Part shown: positions 11,466-22,640 of the stretch, piece by piece | Numbering within the stretch: position 1 is the stretch's first letter | How the letters are laid out: the number at the start of each line of letters is the position of its first letter | NCBI GenBank assembly: GCA_013115125.1 | Contig: JABANN010000043.1 | Coordinates: forward strand, 41,782 to 105,781 | DNA: 64,000 nt | Direction: 5' to 3' | Origin: Perkinsus olseni | Taxonomy: Eukaryota; Perkinsozoa; Perkinsida | The notes under the pieces: model-generated | Told to the model about the DNA's origin: nothing | The model's input: the letters and a program-made list of their open reading frames with translations, nothing else | Database searches by the model: none | Made by a program: the position numbers and the translations under genes

Positions 11466-14400
11466 ATGCAAGATACAGAACAGGTTGAGTTTCGGCCTCT
11501 TTCAGCTCGTGCCGCCAGCAACATCGCTGCCTCTCTTCGCACTCGTGCCGACTTCAACGGCGATTCGTTCCGCGAGAAGGTAGCCGACTCGCAACCCCTT
11601 CACGCTTCAACCATGTTCTCGTAGGTTGCACAGGTGCACATTCAGACCGCCCCCAAGTACCACGACAAAAGAGTCTTCAACTTTTCCGCCGGCCCAGCTG
11701 CTCTTCCCGATGAGGTAAGCCAACCCGTCCTCGTCATCGTCTCTGGATGTCGATCGTACTACTGTCCAGCCACTGCGGCGAGGGTGATTGAAGTCGCACC
11801 TCTTGCTTGGTGGAGCATGGTGATTGTTTTTGGCATTGTCGTTGGTACGAGGAGCCTGACCAGATTGCGAGCTCGAGAGAATCTTTTTTCGTTATGCCTT
11901 CACCCAGCCGCGTTCCGAGCTTTTCACGCGGCTGCTCTTTGGCAACAGCGAGCCCTCAAACAACCGTCGATTTCGGTTCAGCGTTCTTCAATATTGTTTG
12001 CACATTGCGTCTTCAGTGCCGCCCACTGTCGATCCTGTTGGGCCTTCTTCCCGTCGGCGTTATGTGAACAAGACAAATCTTCACGTCGCTTTGGCAAATT
12101 AAGTCTGACATTTTCGTATAAGGTTGAGAGTACGCGTTGTAATGTGATAGTGGATAACTTTGAGGACACAGCCAGTTACACCACATTTGCAGTCCTCATA
12201 TTTTACGCGGTGCAAATTGGGTTTTCAAACTCTTTTTGTTGCCGCATCAGCTTAGATATTCTGAGGGAGACAGACCAGATCTCGCTCAGTGGTTGGTGGT
12301 GGTTGCTAGCGTGCCCTTACTCAGGTTATGTACGAAGCCCAGCGTGATTTTTCTAACTATGCTGGCACCGGTATGGGCGTCATGGAGCTCTCCCACCGTG
12401 ATGTGGAGGGGCCCTTTCAGACGGTAAGCAACTGATGGTCATGATCACTCTGATCACTCTGCCGGGGGGTGGTCAGCTGACGGTGTAGCGTATCTTTGTT
12501 CGACGGCGGTCTGTCAACAATGATGTAAATCGCTTTTTGAAGTGCTTTACATTGGGCAGGGCAGGTGCGCGTCGTGAGTTTATCATCCCAAATCACCGTG
12601 TCGCGTATCCATCCACACCTCTCGGCTCTGGTCATCGTTGATTTGTGGCAGGTGCTTGCCCAAGCTGAGGATCGTCTGAGGGAGATGTTACACATCCCGG
12701 CTAACTACAAGGTAAGTAGGTTTAGCGCTCGCCCTGGTGATCGATTTGAGTTGTCGGTCAGGTCATGTTCTTGCAAGGAGGTGCTCATGCTCAATTCTCC
12801 GGCATACCGCTGAACCTATTCCGCCCTGAGCTCGGCCACAAGGTGAGAAAAAATGCAGTCGCTCGGGATAGAACTCGGGACCATCGCCCTGTCATCATCA
12901 GGTGGTCGAGTATATCGACACTGGATATTGGGGTCAGCGTAGCCTCGGTGAATGTGCTAGAATGATTGGTGGAGACAAAATCAAGGTCATCAATAAGGAG
13001 TTCAACGCCAGTCTCCCTGCGAATGTCAGAGGCCTCCCAGGTGAGTAAGAGGGTAATCGAAAGGTCTCCGGTTCGAATCCCAGAGCTGTGGTAATCGTTT
13101 AATCAAAAACTGCTTCGAATTCGGTCGTCCTGACATATCTGTCGTATGGGAGGGGAAAGTTGCGGTTTTTGTGGTATGGCCAACTCGTTCAGTAGAGGCC
13201 CTGGCCGTTCTATGCTTGGCCGAATAGGGGTTCAATATTTTCACCGGCTTTGTGTAAAGCTGCTCTTCGGGGTCATTTCGATGCCGAGCCATGCATAGGT
13301 TTGGATGATCTTGGGATCTATGCTTTGTTTATTTACCGCAGACTGTTGGTCGAGTTGATTGCTTTTCGGATGGTATCCGGAGGTTGAGCGTGGAAGATTC
13401 AAAAAAGGTCGGGTAGATGACCATTGCTTATCAGGATACTCCGATCTCGACCTAACCACCCCAGCCTCGGAAGTCTCCTTTACTCACTTCACGGCCAACG
13501 AGACGATGGAAGGTCTCGAGTACCTTGATGACAGCATGGCTGCGGCATTGAAGGAATCTGGACGAGATGTGGTCATCGATATGACCAGCACTCTCCTCTC
13601 CAGGCCAATCAACGTTGAGAAGTAGGCAAAGCCCAACCAGGCGCGCATTCGTCCGTTAGCTCGCGACGGTTTTGACAAAGGTTGAAGATTTCTTACTGAA
13701 ATTTATTATTTTTGAGTATATTATTTATTATATTTTAATACAACAGTAATGAACAGTATCGTAGTATTACTTGGTAATAATATTATTTATTTGCTTGGTG
13801 GCTAATCGTGTTGTACTAATTGTCGTATCTGCTTTGAAGCGGACTGAAAAATTGCATGCGCCCACACGCACGCAATGATCGAAAGGGGAGACAATACCCT
13901 CCGCTCGCTCCGCAATTGAGAGATGGGTGATTGAGCTAGAGCTTCTCCTCTGCATGTTGATGGTTGTCAGTCTCTCCTGCTTGTTGTCAGCTATGGCGTT
14001 ATCTACGCATCGGGCGGTAAGAATCTTGGCCCAGCTGGCGTCTGTCTTGCCATCGTCAGAGAGGATCTTATCAGGCCGGTGAGTGACGGGAAAAGGGGAC
14101 CGCTGGCGACGGCCTACCTTCATCGAGAATATAAGAATATCTTTACATGGATGAAATAGCAGTATGAAAGATAGTAATTTCAATGAGATGATAATAATTC
14201 GGTATTTTATGAAGTCGAGTGATTTTGTATCGTTCCTTTGGGGCTGTAGGTGACGCCATGGGGTTTCTCCTCTATTCGTACTCACCCTCACTATAAGCCT
14301 TTACCTAGACATAGATAATGTTGACGAAATAGTGGTATAAAAAAGTTACGTAAATATTCTCAATGATGGAATAATAATAAAGTCTTTTATGGACGGATGG

Positions 14401-15239
14401 GGTATTACAATCTCCATGTGTTCACTTGAAAGTATGTCGTAGGTTGTAGCGCACGCCATTTCGATCGATTATGGTAGACTGTCGTTCATGTCCTTCTGCT
14501 TCAGAGTTCCCCACCGTATGTTTGCCCATCGTTCATTGACTTTCACATCCAGTCAACCTCGACACCGCTGTGCAGTCTGTACAACACTCCGCCCACCTTC
14601 GCCATCTACATGGTCAATCTCGTCCTCGGCTACTATCAGAAGGCCTATGGTCAGAGCGATACGTTGGCCAATGTTCAGAAGAAGGCTATGTAGGAGAAGT
14701 GGAGGGACCGGGGATCGAACCTGCGTGTATTTTCAGTCGACGAGCTGCGCAGGTTTGGGGCACGGTAGATCGCTCTAATGGCTTCTACACTGTAATATCG
14801 GCCACTGTTCACCTCCGCCGTCGCTCACTACTGTCTGCTTTGGCTCCGCTTCTATGGCGGTCCAAGTTGCATTTTTACGGTATGTGCAGCAGTATGTTCT
14901 CAGAGCCCCGTTCGCCCCGCTGATCGCAGCCGCATGTCGGTCTGTTTGAGGGCCCGTGGTGAGGACAGGTCTCTGGAGGACCGCTTCGTAGCGGAGGTGG
15001 GATGGGCAATTTCGTGGCGCGCGACATTGTTGGTGATGATGATTCAGGCTGAGGATGCTGGCCTGTTTCAACTGCAAGGCAATAAGATAACAGGAGGACT
15101 TCGCGTTACGCTGTACGATTGTTGCTGCAGGGATTCGAACCGGAGACCTTTCGATTACCGTAGATACAACGGTGTCAAGGACGAGGCCGTCAACGCTGCT
15201 TGCAAATTTATGGAAGACTTTGCCAGACGCTATCATTAG
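11466..15239 (+). CDS. phosphoserine aminotransferase
   Basis: This enzyme makes phosphoserine from 3-phosphohydroxypyruvate using glutamate and PLP (serine synthesis). Thirteen exons agree in phase: 11466-11579, 11634-11714, 12325-12423, 12652-12711, 12762-12842, 12902-13040, 13465-13621, 13991-14078, 14505-14689, 14737-14791, 14904-14996, 15048-15112 and 15164-15239, giving about 430 residues. Family motifs include FNFSAGPAALPDEV, GTGMGVMELSHR, FLQGGAHAQFSGIP, DTGYWGQ, HFTANET, the PLP lysine in GGKNLGPAG, YNTPPTFAIY, SRMSVCLR and GGLRVTLYNG. The first exon (RPLSARAASNIAASLRTRAD) is Arg/Ala/Ser-rich and could be an organelle-targeting peptide. An in-frame ATG at 11421 is an alternative start. 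Introns 5, 6, 9 and 12 carry tRNA-like sequence. Confidence 0.95.
12843..12901 (+). other. aminotransferase intron 5, weak antisense tRNA-like T-arm
   Basis: This 59-nt frame-checked intron carries on the minus strand a run resembling a variable loop and T-arm (GGTCCCGAGTTC), but with a changed T-loop and poor stem pairing. It is the weakest member of the set. Confidence 0.4.
13041..13464 (+). other. aminotransferase intron 6 with sense tRNA-like piece
   Basis: This is a 424-nt frame-checked intron. Shortly after the donor, 13052-13081 is a 30-nt tRNA-like run covering the 3' anticodon stem, variable loop and T-arm (GGTTCGAATCCC). The same 30 nt occur reversed in intron 12 of this gene. The rest of the intron shows no other feature. 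Confidence 0.8.
14690..14736 (+). other. 47-nt intron built from an antisense tRNA 3' half
   Basis: Intron 9 of the aminotransferase. Exon ends 14689 and 14737 join in phase (..QKKAI RRAAQVWGTV..). Most of the intron is the reverse complement of a T-arm and acceptor end (GGTTCGATCC on the minus strand). Confidence 0.8.
15113..15163 (+). other. 51-nt intron built from an antisense tRNA 3' half
   Basis: Intron 12 of the aminotransferase, phase-checked between GGLRVTL and YNGVKDE. The minus strand of 15130-15159 is identical over 30 nt to 13052-13081 in intron 6. The tRNA-like run supplies nearly the whole intron, including bases close to both splice sites. Confidence 0.85.
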
Positions 15240-15362
15240 GCCAGGGTAAAGGGCGTTAGGCGTTAGGATCCCTCGACAGGCCCCTTTTTCCCGGCAGGTA
15301 TCGTCTTTTGGTCTGCAGTACATACGTTTTGCTAAATCGATCGCTTGATCGATTTGTCATCG

Positions 15363-18300
15363 CCATGGAGTCAATCAGGCCAGACCCCCTTGATAGACTC
15401 TTTCGGCCGATCTCAATTCTGTCCACTCTTATTAATCTCTCTTATCAAATTTTCCCTACGTCGTCGTCATCGTCGAATCCCCTGGCAAACATCAGTGGAT
15501 AAACCCTTCAATTCTGGCATTTTTACAGTCCAAAAGCCACACTTGGAGGTCACTCAGGTAGGTGAGACACGTGATAATCGATCAACTGGGCGTAGCGAAA
15601 AGTGTTGATCGGTGTAATGCTCTCTCAGGTTCTTCATACATATCTGTCATTACCCTGTCAAATGAGTCCGAAGATTCAACAATCGTGGATCGGATAATTT
15701 CGCATCGCGGCAGTTGGTATATCATGACCGATTGATCGGGCCAGATCCCCTCGTTTGATCGGTTTGTTGCGCGAAGAAATTTTCCGAGGTTCTATGGTTG
15801 ATAATCTGTACGGCTCTGAGTCGCGAGAAGTACCCTTAGGGTACTCATCTTGCAATCTTGTCACCACTTGTTCTCCCTTAAGGGGCTGTTTTTGGCTGTC
15901 ACGAGAAACTGTTCCGGTTGCGTTGGTTAATGTTGATGGATAGGCGTCCTTCTGGGATTGAACCCGGTATCAGACGAAGCGCAATTCAGCGCTCCACCAG
16001 TTGCGCTGCAAGAGCTGCGAGAGATCGGATTCCAAGCTCACCAGCGTCCGCTGCGGGGTTAGCGGTTAATAGTGTCTACTATGATTCCCTGGTGAATGCC
16101 TGACCATCTATCGATTTTGCTACATCACCATCAGCACTCGGCAGACCATCACCCTTATCAGGTGAGAATGATAGCGAGTACGGTTCTCCAAGGACGCCTC
16201 TCATCAGGCCATCGGGAGCAACTCGGTCGAGAGAACCATGTAATAGCGGGGAAACGGCTGGCGTGAATCGGTCGCTTTGGTTCGAAGAAACGATGAGAAT
16301 TTCCGAAATGTATTGGCGGTGAATGTACGAGGGCCTCTGGGGTGGGCCAGCGTGGACTTCACGAGAGGCAAAGCAACAAGGAGCTGATGAGTTGTGGGCG
16401 TCTAGGTCATCGCTGGCTCAGCGGCATAACCTGATGGATGGTGCAGCTCAAGGGACATGCTTCGCGAACACCCAAGGGATTCCTGGATTGCCGGGCTCGG
16501 GTTCCTTTGGGATGCCGGGGCAGCAACCGGCAGCAGGAATGATGCCACCATCACAACAACAGCAACAACAACAGCAGCAGCAGCAGCAGCAGCCGACTGG
16601 TATTCTCGGTCGGATTACTCACACGGATGCAGAAGAAATGTATTGAGCGTTTCGGTGGGAGAAATTACTCGCTGTTCCACAGGAGCGATACTGATTTTAG
16701 TCGCACCAGCCCGTGGAAAATAATGATATCGGGATACTCTTCCGAAAATGGTATAACTGTTTCTGCTCGAGGAATGGAGTACTCCCCGAGGTGCAAGGCA
16801 CTAGTTAGCAGTACTAGAGTGGTCGGCTGAAGGGCCGTCAGAAGCTCTTCTCGAGAGGAGCTCTCGGACGCTGTTATCGCACCCCAGTAGACTCCGGCTC
16901 ACGACCGTGAATGAACTCAGCAATGGGAGGTTCTTACAGCGGTGCTGCGGCCTGGGAGTCGGATCGTCGACAGTTTGGGTGCTGCTCGGCTGCGAGGTAC
17001 GGTGGTGCCTGCTCCGCCGGCAGGAGCGCCGCAGACCTACCCTACTGTCCCCCCGACAGCTGCGAATCCTCCGTCGGACAACAATCACAAGGCGCCGGAT
17101 GATATAGGGTGAGATATGGACGTGCCGGGGTTTGAACCCGGGGCCTTCTGCATGCAAAGCAGACGTGATACCACTACACCACACGCCCGACGCAGAATAT
17201 CCGCATCATTTGACCGCCCACCAGATACGATGCTGCATCAGCGAGGTCGGCAAACCGAGTTTCCTTCCTCGTACTAGGTGCTGCGGCTTCCCTTGGAGCT
17301 TTGATAGGGCTGTGGCTCCGAGGGTGGGTTCGCGACCACGAGATCGCCCTCATGCGCATGACCACTTCTCAGAGGTGGTGGCAGCGGTCGTGATGACTCC
17401 GACAGCGACATGGAAAGTAACTGCTCCTGAGTGTGCCTGAACGTTGTGACTTCTTCTCGTAGTGAATGATTGTTGTGTTCACATGAGGGTTATCACTCTA
17501 CCAAACGTGGCTGCTTCGCTCTGGCTACGTGGACTGGTTTTGAGGGAGTGATGGGTGCGCTGTCAGTGCGATGTTGGAGTCGCTGTTGTCTTTTCCCTTT
17601 GGTCATCTCATCAACGGGATGCTCCATCATCACGGTCAAACGGTAAGGTGTTGCGTCTTCTGTCCCCGACTTCTCTTCCAGTCAGTTCAGTGCCTTCTCG
17701 CTTCGCCCGGTGGAGGCCAGCGGGGACGGGGACGCTAAAGGCTCTGCTGAGTAGGTTCGGTGAGGTCGTAGCAGTGGCAAGAAACTGTGAACTCACAGGT
17801 CATCGTTCGCGGGTGGGATGGCACCCCCTCTCCCACCGGGGGCTCCACCGGGAGTAGGCCTACCACAGCCGCCACAGTCGGGTTCCGGGCCGCAAGGTGG
17901 GTGCCTTCTACATGCCCTACATCACACTCAGATGGTAACCCTTGACGACCGAATTGGTCAGGCTTCGGTCCCCCACCTCCATCATCAACGCTCCCACCTG
18001 GGGTCCCTCCTCCCCCTCCTCCGAGCGGGCTGGGTTCTGGTGTGCAGCAACCCATCAACGCCTACGGGCCAACCTCCGCTGAGCCACCGAGTGTCAGAGT
18101 CAGCGGCGATGCGTACTGCGAGCGGCTGACTGACCAGGCCTCTCGCCACTGAGGATGGTAGGTACGCCAACGAGGCCAACAGAGCAGCAGAACGGATATC
18201 CATGCTGGTCCTGGGAGGCGCTGCTGCCTGTGGCACTCTAGCAGGCATGTGGTTGGCCAAGTGAGACTATGAAATGTACTTATAGATGATGATCTCGGCT

Positions 18301-18363
18301 CTCAGGCCCGGCGGTGCTGCTGGTGGTGATTCTGACTCCGACATGGACTCCGATAACGACTGA
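15363..18363 (+). CDS. Pro/Gln-rich membrane protein, multi-exon
   Basis: I do not recognise the family. Coding exons include a GLPGSGSFGMPGQQPAAG segment with a polyglutamine run (about 16455-16600) and a proline-rich exon (VPAPPAGAPQTYPTVPPTA, about 17010-17108). An exon after a tRNA-bearing intron begins ISASFDRPPDTMLHQ. A probable membrane helix (AAASLGALIGLWLRGWV, about 17275-17330) follows, then another proline-rich exon (about 17965-18120), then NEANRAAERISMLVLGG and a second helix ending GMWLAK. A phase-matched last exon gives PGGAAGGDSDSDMDSDND and stops at 18361-18363. The two helix-containing blocks may be internal duplicates. The start is uncertain: ATGs at 15363, 15795 and 16323 are possible. 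Confidence 0.5.
15942..16012 (-). other. degenerate tRNA-like sequence
   Basis: The minus strand has a D-arm-like run (GCGCAACTGGTGGAGCGC) and a T-arm (GGGTTCAATCCC) at roughly normal spacing. The anticodon stem and acceptor stem do not pair well, so I call it a tRNA-derived relic. Confidence 0.55.
16551..16593 (+). repeat. CAA/CAG trinucleotide run
   Basis: A pure glutamine-coding run, first mixed CAA/CAG and then CAG, inside an open reading frame of the Pro/Gln-rich gene. Confidence 0.9.
17117..17188 (-). tRNA. tRNA-Ala (UGC) inside an intron
   Basis: A full cloverleaf: a 7-bp acceptor stem with one G-U, the D-arm run GTGTAGTGGTATCAC, an anticodon loop with TGC, and the T-arm GGGTTCAAACCCC. 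It lies antisense within the 87-nt intron 17109-17195 of the membrane-protein gene, leaving only 8 nt before and 7 nt after it. Exons on both sides join in phase (..KAPDDIG ISASFDRPP..). Confidence 0.92.
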
Positions 18364-18473
18364 TAAAGCATGTATTTCGTGGCATGGATATTGTCATTTT
18401 CTGTCACTGGATGGCTTTGAGCTGCTCTTGTGGGGGCTCCTGCGGAATGTGTATTCAAACTCTCGCAGTTGTG

Positions 18474-21419
18474 ATGCAAGGTGTAGTCACTGCCACCCAC
18501 AATCACTTCAATACCCCACCGGAACCTAGAGCACTGGGGAACGAGATTGATGGCAGCGGGAGCCTGGATGATTTCACCGAACTAGCGCCTTTGGGGGAGG
18601 GAGCCTACTCCTCAGTGTAAATGACCATTAACGAGAATTGGGTTTCTATTGGGACACCCGTCAGGTATAAAGTCTTGCGGAAATCAGACCGGAAGGTATA
18701 CGCGTTAAAGAAGGTTAAACTGCCTAGCCTGTCGGAGAAGGAGAGGCAGAACTCGTTGAATGAAGTTCGGTTGCTGGCGAGCATCAAACACGAGTCTGTT
18801 ATTGCGTAAGCGAGAGTTAATATAGCCGGATGGCGGGATCGAACCGCCGACCTTCAGTATACAAGACTGACGCTCTACCACTAAGCTAAACCGGCTTAGT
18901 GTTGTTGTGTGTACCTGCCGGGACGTCCGTATCCTTTGTTGTTATCGCTCCCCCTCCATCAGTTACAAGGAAGCCTTCTTCGATGATCGGGCACATCAGC
19001 TCTGCATAGTTACCGAGTACGCTGATGGCGGCGATCTTTTTCAAAAAATCGTAACCAAATAAATCTCGGAGTATTGGCTGCTGAAATCCAGCATCTGTAG
19101 GTCCAGCATCAGAAATCGCGGGTGTACATGAGGGAGCAGGATGTCTGGCGCATTTTCATCGGTATGTGCTACGGTCTCAAGGTAGGGAGCTCGCGGCGAG
19201 GCCCGCGCCCTTCGGAGTGGTCTTCAGGCGCTTCACGATTTGAAGATCCTCCACAGAGATTTGAAAAGCGCCAACGTCTTCTTAACGCGCAGTGGTGATG
19301 TTAAACTTGGGGACTTCAACGTCTCCAAGGTTGCCAAGCGTGGCCTGCTCTACACACAGACCGGGACCCCCTACTACGCCAGCCCAGAAGTGAGCTCAGC
19401 CAGGCCCTTCAAGCCGCTATAGCGGTGTCCGGTAGGTATGGAAGGACATGCCGTATGACATCAAGAGCGACATCTGGTCACTGGGGTGCGTACTCTACGA
19501 GATGGTCGCCCTTCGACCCCCTTTCCGGTGAGACAGCGGTCTCCCCAACTGAGTTAGTGAGTCTCGTGTGACGTCAGGGCCGACGATATGGAAGGTCTAT
19601 ACCGGAGAGTCCTTCGAGGAGTCTTCCCTCGTATACCCCCATGCTTCAGCCCCGACCTCACACAGGTGACACGCCTACCTACGCCCGGGCACTTTAGACT
19701 AAACGGCTTAGGTTATCAGCATGCTACTGATAGTGAACCCTCACCACCGACCAACCATCCCTCAACTGCTGCATCAGCCCGTCATGCAACGTCGAATAAG
19801 AGAAATTCACAACGTAGCTGACACGGCATCTCGTTCCCGTCCACAAGGGCGTGCAGGTGCGCAACCCATCAGTGATGGAGGGAGATTCTGGCGGCGGTGG
19901 ACTGTTGAGCACCATCAAGCTACCCAAGAATGCTAGCGCCACAGATCTTGCAAAGTAACCGGCCTCGCTGGTCTCAGCGAGGCCAATCAGCTTGGCCCAG
20001 TGTCGATTGGAGAGCCGGCATCCTCTTGGTTGTAACGCCGCCTTCTTCGTAGTATAATGCCGAAGCCTCGCTACGGAGACGACAGGCCAGTGGAAGAGAG
20101 TGCGAGCTACGTCCCGCAGCAGCCCACAGCAGCAGCAGCGTCCGTGGCCCCCTGTCCTCCCGCAAATACTGAATCATTCCCAATTTAGATTTCAACCTCC
20201 CCGCAACACCCCTCCGTCGCGCAAAGGAGCGGAAGAGGTTCCACAGCAGGCTAACCAGCATTCCACCCAAGCGCCGGAGCCTCATCGCTTCGAGGCGTGC
20301 CCGCTGTCGCCCATCAAAGAGAGCAGTAGCGGCGATCTGGCCGGCGGGTGAGGGAAGTCACCACTGCTTGTGTGACTTTCGATGTAGCTCATGCAGACCT
20401 CGACCGAACCCAAACGCCCTCCTCCACGAGCTGGACGATGCTCTCGATCGTTTACAACAAGAGCAGCAGCAGATCAATGAGCGTCGTCGGCAGCAGCAGC
20501 CGCCGCAGCACGAGAGAGGAAATCAGAAGCAGGGTGGTGCTTACCGACAGTTTGTTGGGAATCCTCCCGCGGTCTATAACGAGTATTGTGCGAACGTCAA
20601 CAACAGGTATGAGGAGCACCGAGTGCTAGTTTACCCTAATACATCACAGATACTACCTACAAGGGTCGGGTGCGGCACGGAGGGAGGCTGGTAGGCGAGT
20701 CGGCAGCGCGGTCTCCAAGAGAGTAAGCACTTGTCAGACATGCTGGAATGGTCTAGTTGGTTATGACGATCGCCTCACACGCGATAGGTCCCGAGTTCGA
20801 TTCTCGGTTCCAGTATTTTGTTCTATTTTAGTCTGCCGGTTCCAGCTACCGACCTCGACCCATCCAATACGGCGCTGGCAGACACTACTACGGCGCCTCT
20901 CCCAACACACGCGTCCCCAGCAGGCCTATCCACGGTAAGCTTTCCGGGTATGCTGGACATCCATACTCTCGAGTTCAGGCTCGAACGTCGTCCATTCCGG
21001 CGGTGCTCCGCCGCAGCAGTACGGCGTCAACCGGAGGGGAGGACCAACCTCTAGGGGAAGTGAGGAACATCCCTCAAGCAGACTCACTGCCCGCCTGGAT
21101 AGTATTTTCTATCTCATCATGTGCCATCTCAGGTCCACCACAGGGCCTGCCGCAGATCCACGGTCATCATGCCGCGTACCATGGAGGTGATGCTGCTGCA
21201 ACACTCGACCATCCTCCCTCTTCCCGTCAGGTATTCGGTACGGTGGAGGCGGTGGGGCCTATGCTGCATACCATCATGGAGGCCACCACCATCAGAGGGC
21301 CCCTAGGTGAGTGGGATCCCTTCTGCTTCCTTTGAACGTTTTCTTGTCAGTGGTTCGCGCCGTGTCCTGCCGACACCCTCCCACCTCGGAGTGGGCAGTA
21401 TCGCCCTCCTGCAGAATAA
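18474..21419 (+). CDS. NIMA-related (NEK) protein kinase
   Basis: A Ser/Thr kinase, often tied to cilia or the cell cycle in this family. Phase-checked exons: 18474-18616, 18665-18805, 18963-19050, 19101-19181, 19228-19389, 19436-19527, 19578-19665, and 19712 onward. Motifs: GEGAYSSV (P-loop), ALKKV (Lys), [31 protein letters not shown] (DFN in place of DFG), [24 protein letters not shown] and RPPFR. The C-terminal half is low complexity: Q/E-rich ([16 protein letters not shown]), then Gly/His/Tyr-rich ([19 protein letters not shown]), ending about 21419. The start ATG is a guess, only 110 nt after the preceding stop. Two introns carry intact tRNA genes (Thr, Val). Exon phases in the tail are less certain than in the kinase domain. 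Confidence 0.9.
18824..18895 (-). tRNA. tRNA-Thr (UGU) inside a kinase intron
   Basis: The cloverleaf is complete, with D-arm TTAGCTTAGTGGTAGAGC, anticodon TGT and T-arm GGTTCGATCCC. The acceptor stem has one U-U mismatch. It is antisense within the 157-nt intron 18806-18962 of the NEK gene, whose flanking exons join in phase (..[15 protein letters not shown]..). Confidence 0.9.
19961..19984. repeat. 10-bp stem hairpin just after a kinase splice donor
   Basis: GGCCTCGCTG and its exact reverse complement are separated by 4 nt. The hairpin sits a few bases inside an intron of the kinase tail. Confidence 0.8.
20742..20815 (+). tRNA. tRNA-Val (CAC) inside a kinase-gene intron
   Basis: The cloverleaf is complete: acceptor GCTGGAA paired with TTCCAGT, D-arm GGTCTAGTTGGTTATGAC, anticodon CAC and T-arm GAGTTCGATTCTC. 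It lies in the sense direction in a likely intron (20723-20831) of the NEK gene tail. Confidence 0.92.
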
Positions 21420-21650
21420 TAGAGGCAGACCCAGAGTGAGAGGCCCCCTAGTACAGGGTGCTTCCGAACAGTGCCTCCGTTCAGGTGTAGTCCAGTCGCC
21501 ATCATCAGCATGCACGATTCTACTGTCTGTTCCTCCGTTGTCCAATTCCCTTGCCTCGCGTTCGAGTCTTTCCCAACAACTACAATAAACGCAACAACGA
21601 ACACCTCCAAGAAACACTTAAATTCACACAACTTCAAAATATTCTCATCA

Positions 21651-22640
21651 TCAGTCATCCTCACCTCGATAACCCCTTCCCATTATCCCCTTCCCCTTCC
21701 TAGCAGGTACTGCCTCATAGTAAAATCCTTTACCCCATACGGGAGGCGCATAACCCCATCCCTTCCCTTTTCCCTTCGCCGGGACAACCCAATAGCCCTT
21801 CCCCTTCCCAAACCTCGAAAACTCTTGATAATCTTGCCTTCCCTTGCCTTTTCCTAACGCTATATATCTACCCTTTCCTCCCTTCCCCATTGCTTCAGTA
21901 TCGCTCTCTGCTTCACTTTCCGAGTCGGACTGGGCCGCCACACCTTTGCCCTTTCCCTTCCATCGAGGAAGATAACCCTTTCCCTTCCCCCAAGGAGTAT
22001 AGTATCCTTTGCCGCCCTTCGGGTAATGACCAACGTAAAAGCCATAACCCTTGCCCTTACCCTTCCTCGGAAAATCTTGCTCACCTTGCCATCCCTTGCC
22101 TTTCCCCAACGCGTAGAATCTCCCTTTCCCACCTTTCCCCCTCCTCTGAATGTCTTTCTCGAAACCTGAACCAGCCGATCGCGTTCTATTCTTCTCCTCA
22201 CTAGGAGCCTTCGGGGAATCTTGCTCATCTTGCTTCCTCTTATCGTTCCCTAACTCCTCATCCGCGCCGCTTCCCATATCACTTTCGGAGGCATAATCAT
22301 CAGAACGTCCTTTCCCTTTTCCCTTACCAACTCTCCAACCAGAATCTTGCTCATCTCGCCATCCCTTACCTTTCCTCATTGGACTTCCTTTATTTTTCGC
22401 CACGTAAAATCCGGTTCCTCTCCAGTAGTTCGCACCCCGATCTTGGCCATCTTGCCATCCCTTGCCTTTTCCTAACACCGCATATCTTCCCTTCCCTTTG
22501 TACCCTTTTCCCTTCCAATACGGAACCCCCAACCAAGCTTTTCCTTTTCCTTTCCCCTTGCCTTTACGAGGATACCCACCCAGGGATTCATCGTCATCAG
22601 ACACCGAAAGGGAGCGACCCTGAACGTGAAATATAGACAT
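21651..22640 (-). CDS. GKGKG-repeat protein, single exon
   Basis: A 329-residue protein read without introns, in contrast to every neighbour. After MSIFHVQGRSLSVSDDDES it is dominated by GKGKG and KGKGKG blocks, interspersed with aromatic residues (GKGYGFYVG, GKGYYTPWG, GKGFYYEA), imperfect GKGKGWQxxQD units and acidic linkers (SDSESEAESDTEA). It is very basic overall. Such composition suggests nucleic-acid binding or phase-separating behaviour, but no folded domain is visible and I assign no function. It is convergent with the kinase gene, 230 nt away. Confidence 0.75.
   Translation of the reverse strand: MSIFHVQGRSLSVSDDDESLGGYPRKGKGKGKGKAWLGVPYWKGKGYKGKGRYAVLGKGKGWQDGQDRGANYWRGTGFYVAKNKGSPMRKGKGWRDEQDSGWRVGKGKGKGRSDDYASESDMGSGADEELGNDKRKQDEQDSPKAPSEEKNRTRSAGSGFEKDIQRRGKGGKGRFYALGKGKGWQGEQDFPRKGKGKGYGFYVGHYPKGGKGYYTPWGKGKGYLPRWKGKGKGVAAQSDSESEAESDTEAMGKGGKGRYIALGKGKGRQDYQEFSRFGKGKGYWVVPAKGKGKGWGYAPPVWGKGFYYEAVPARKGKGIMGRGYRGEDD

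Noticed and set aside
11634-12347. 237-residue plus-strand open frame
   Set aside because: It is aminotransferase exon 2 running on into intron 2; family motifs and phase require splicing at 11715.
21471-22204. Plus-strand Ser/Pro-rich frames
   Set aside because: They are shadows of the minus-strand GKGKG protein.
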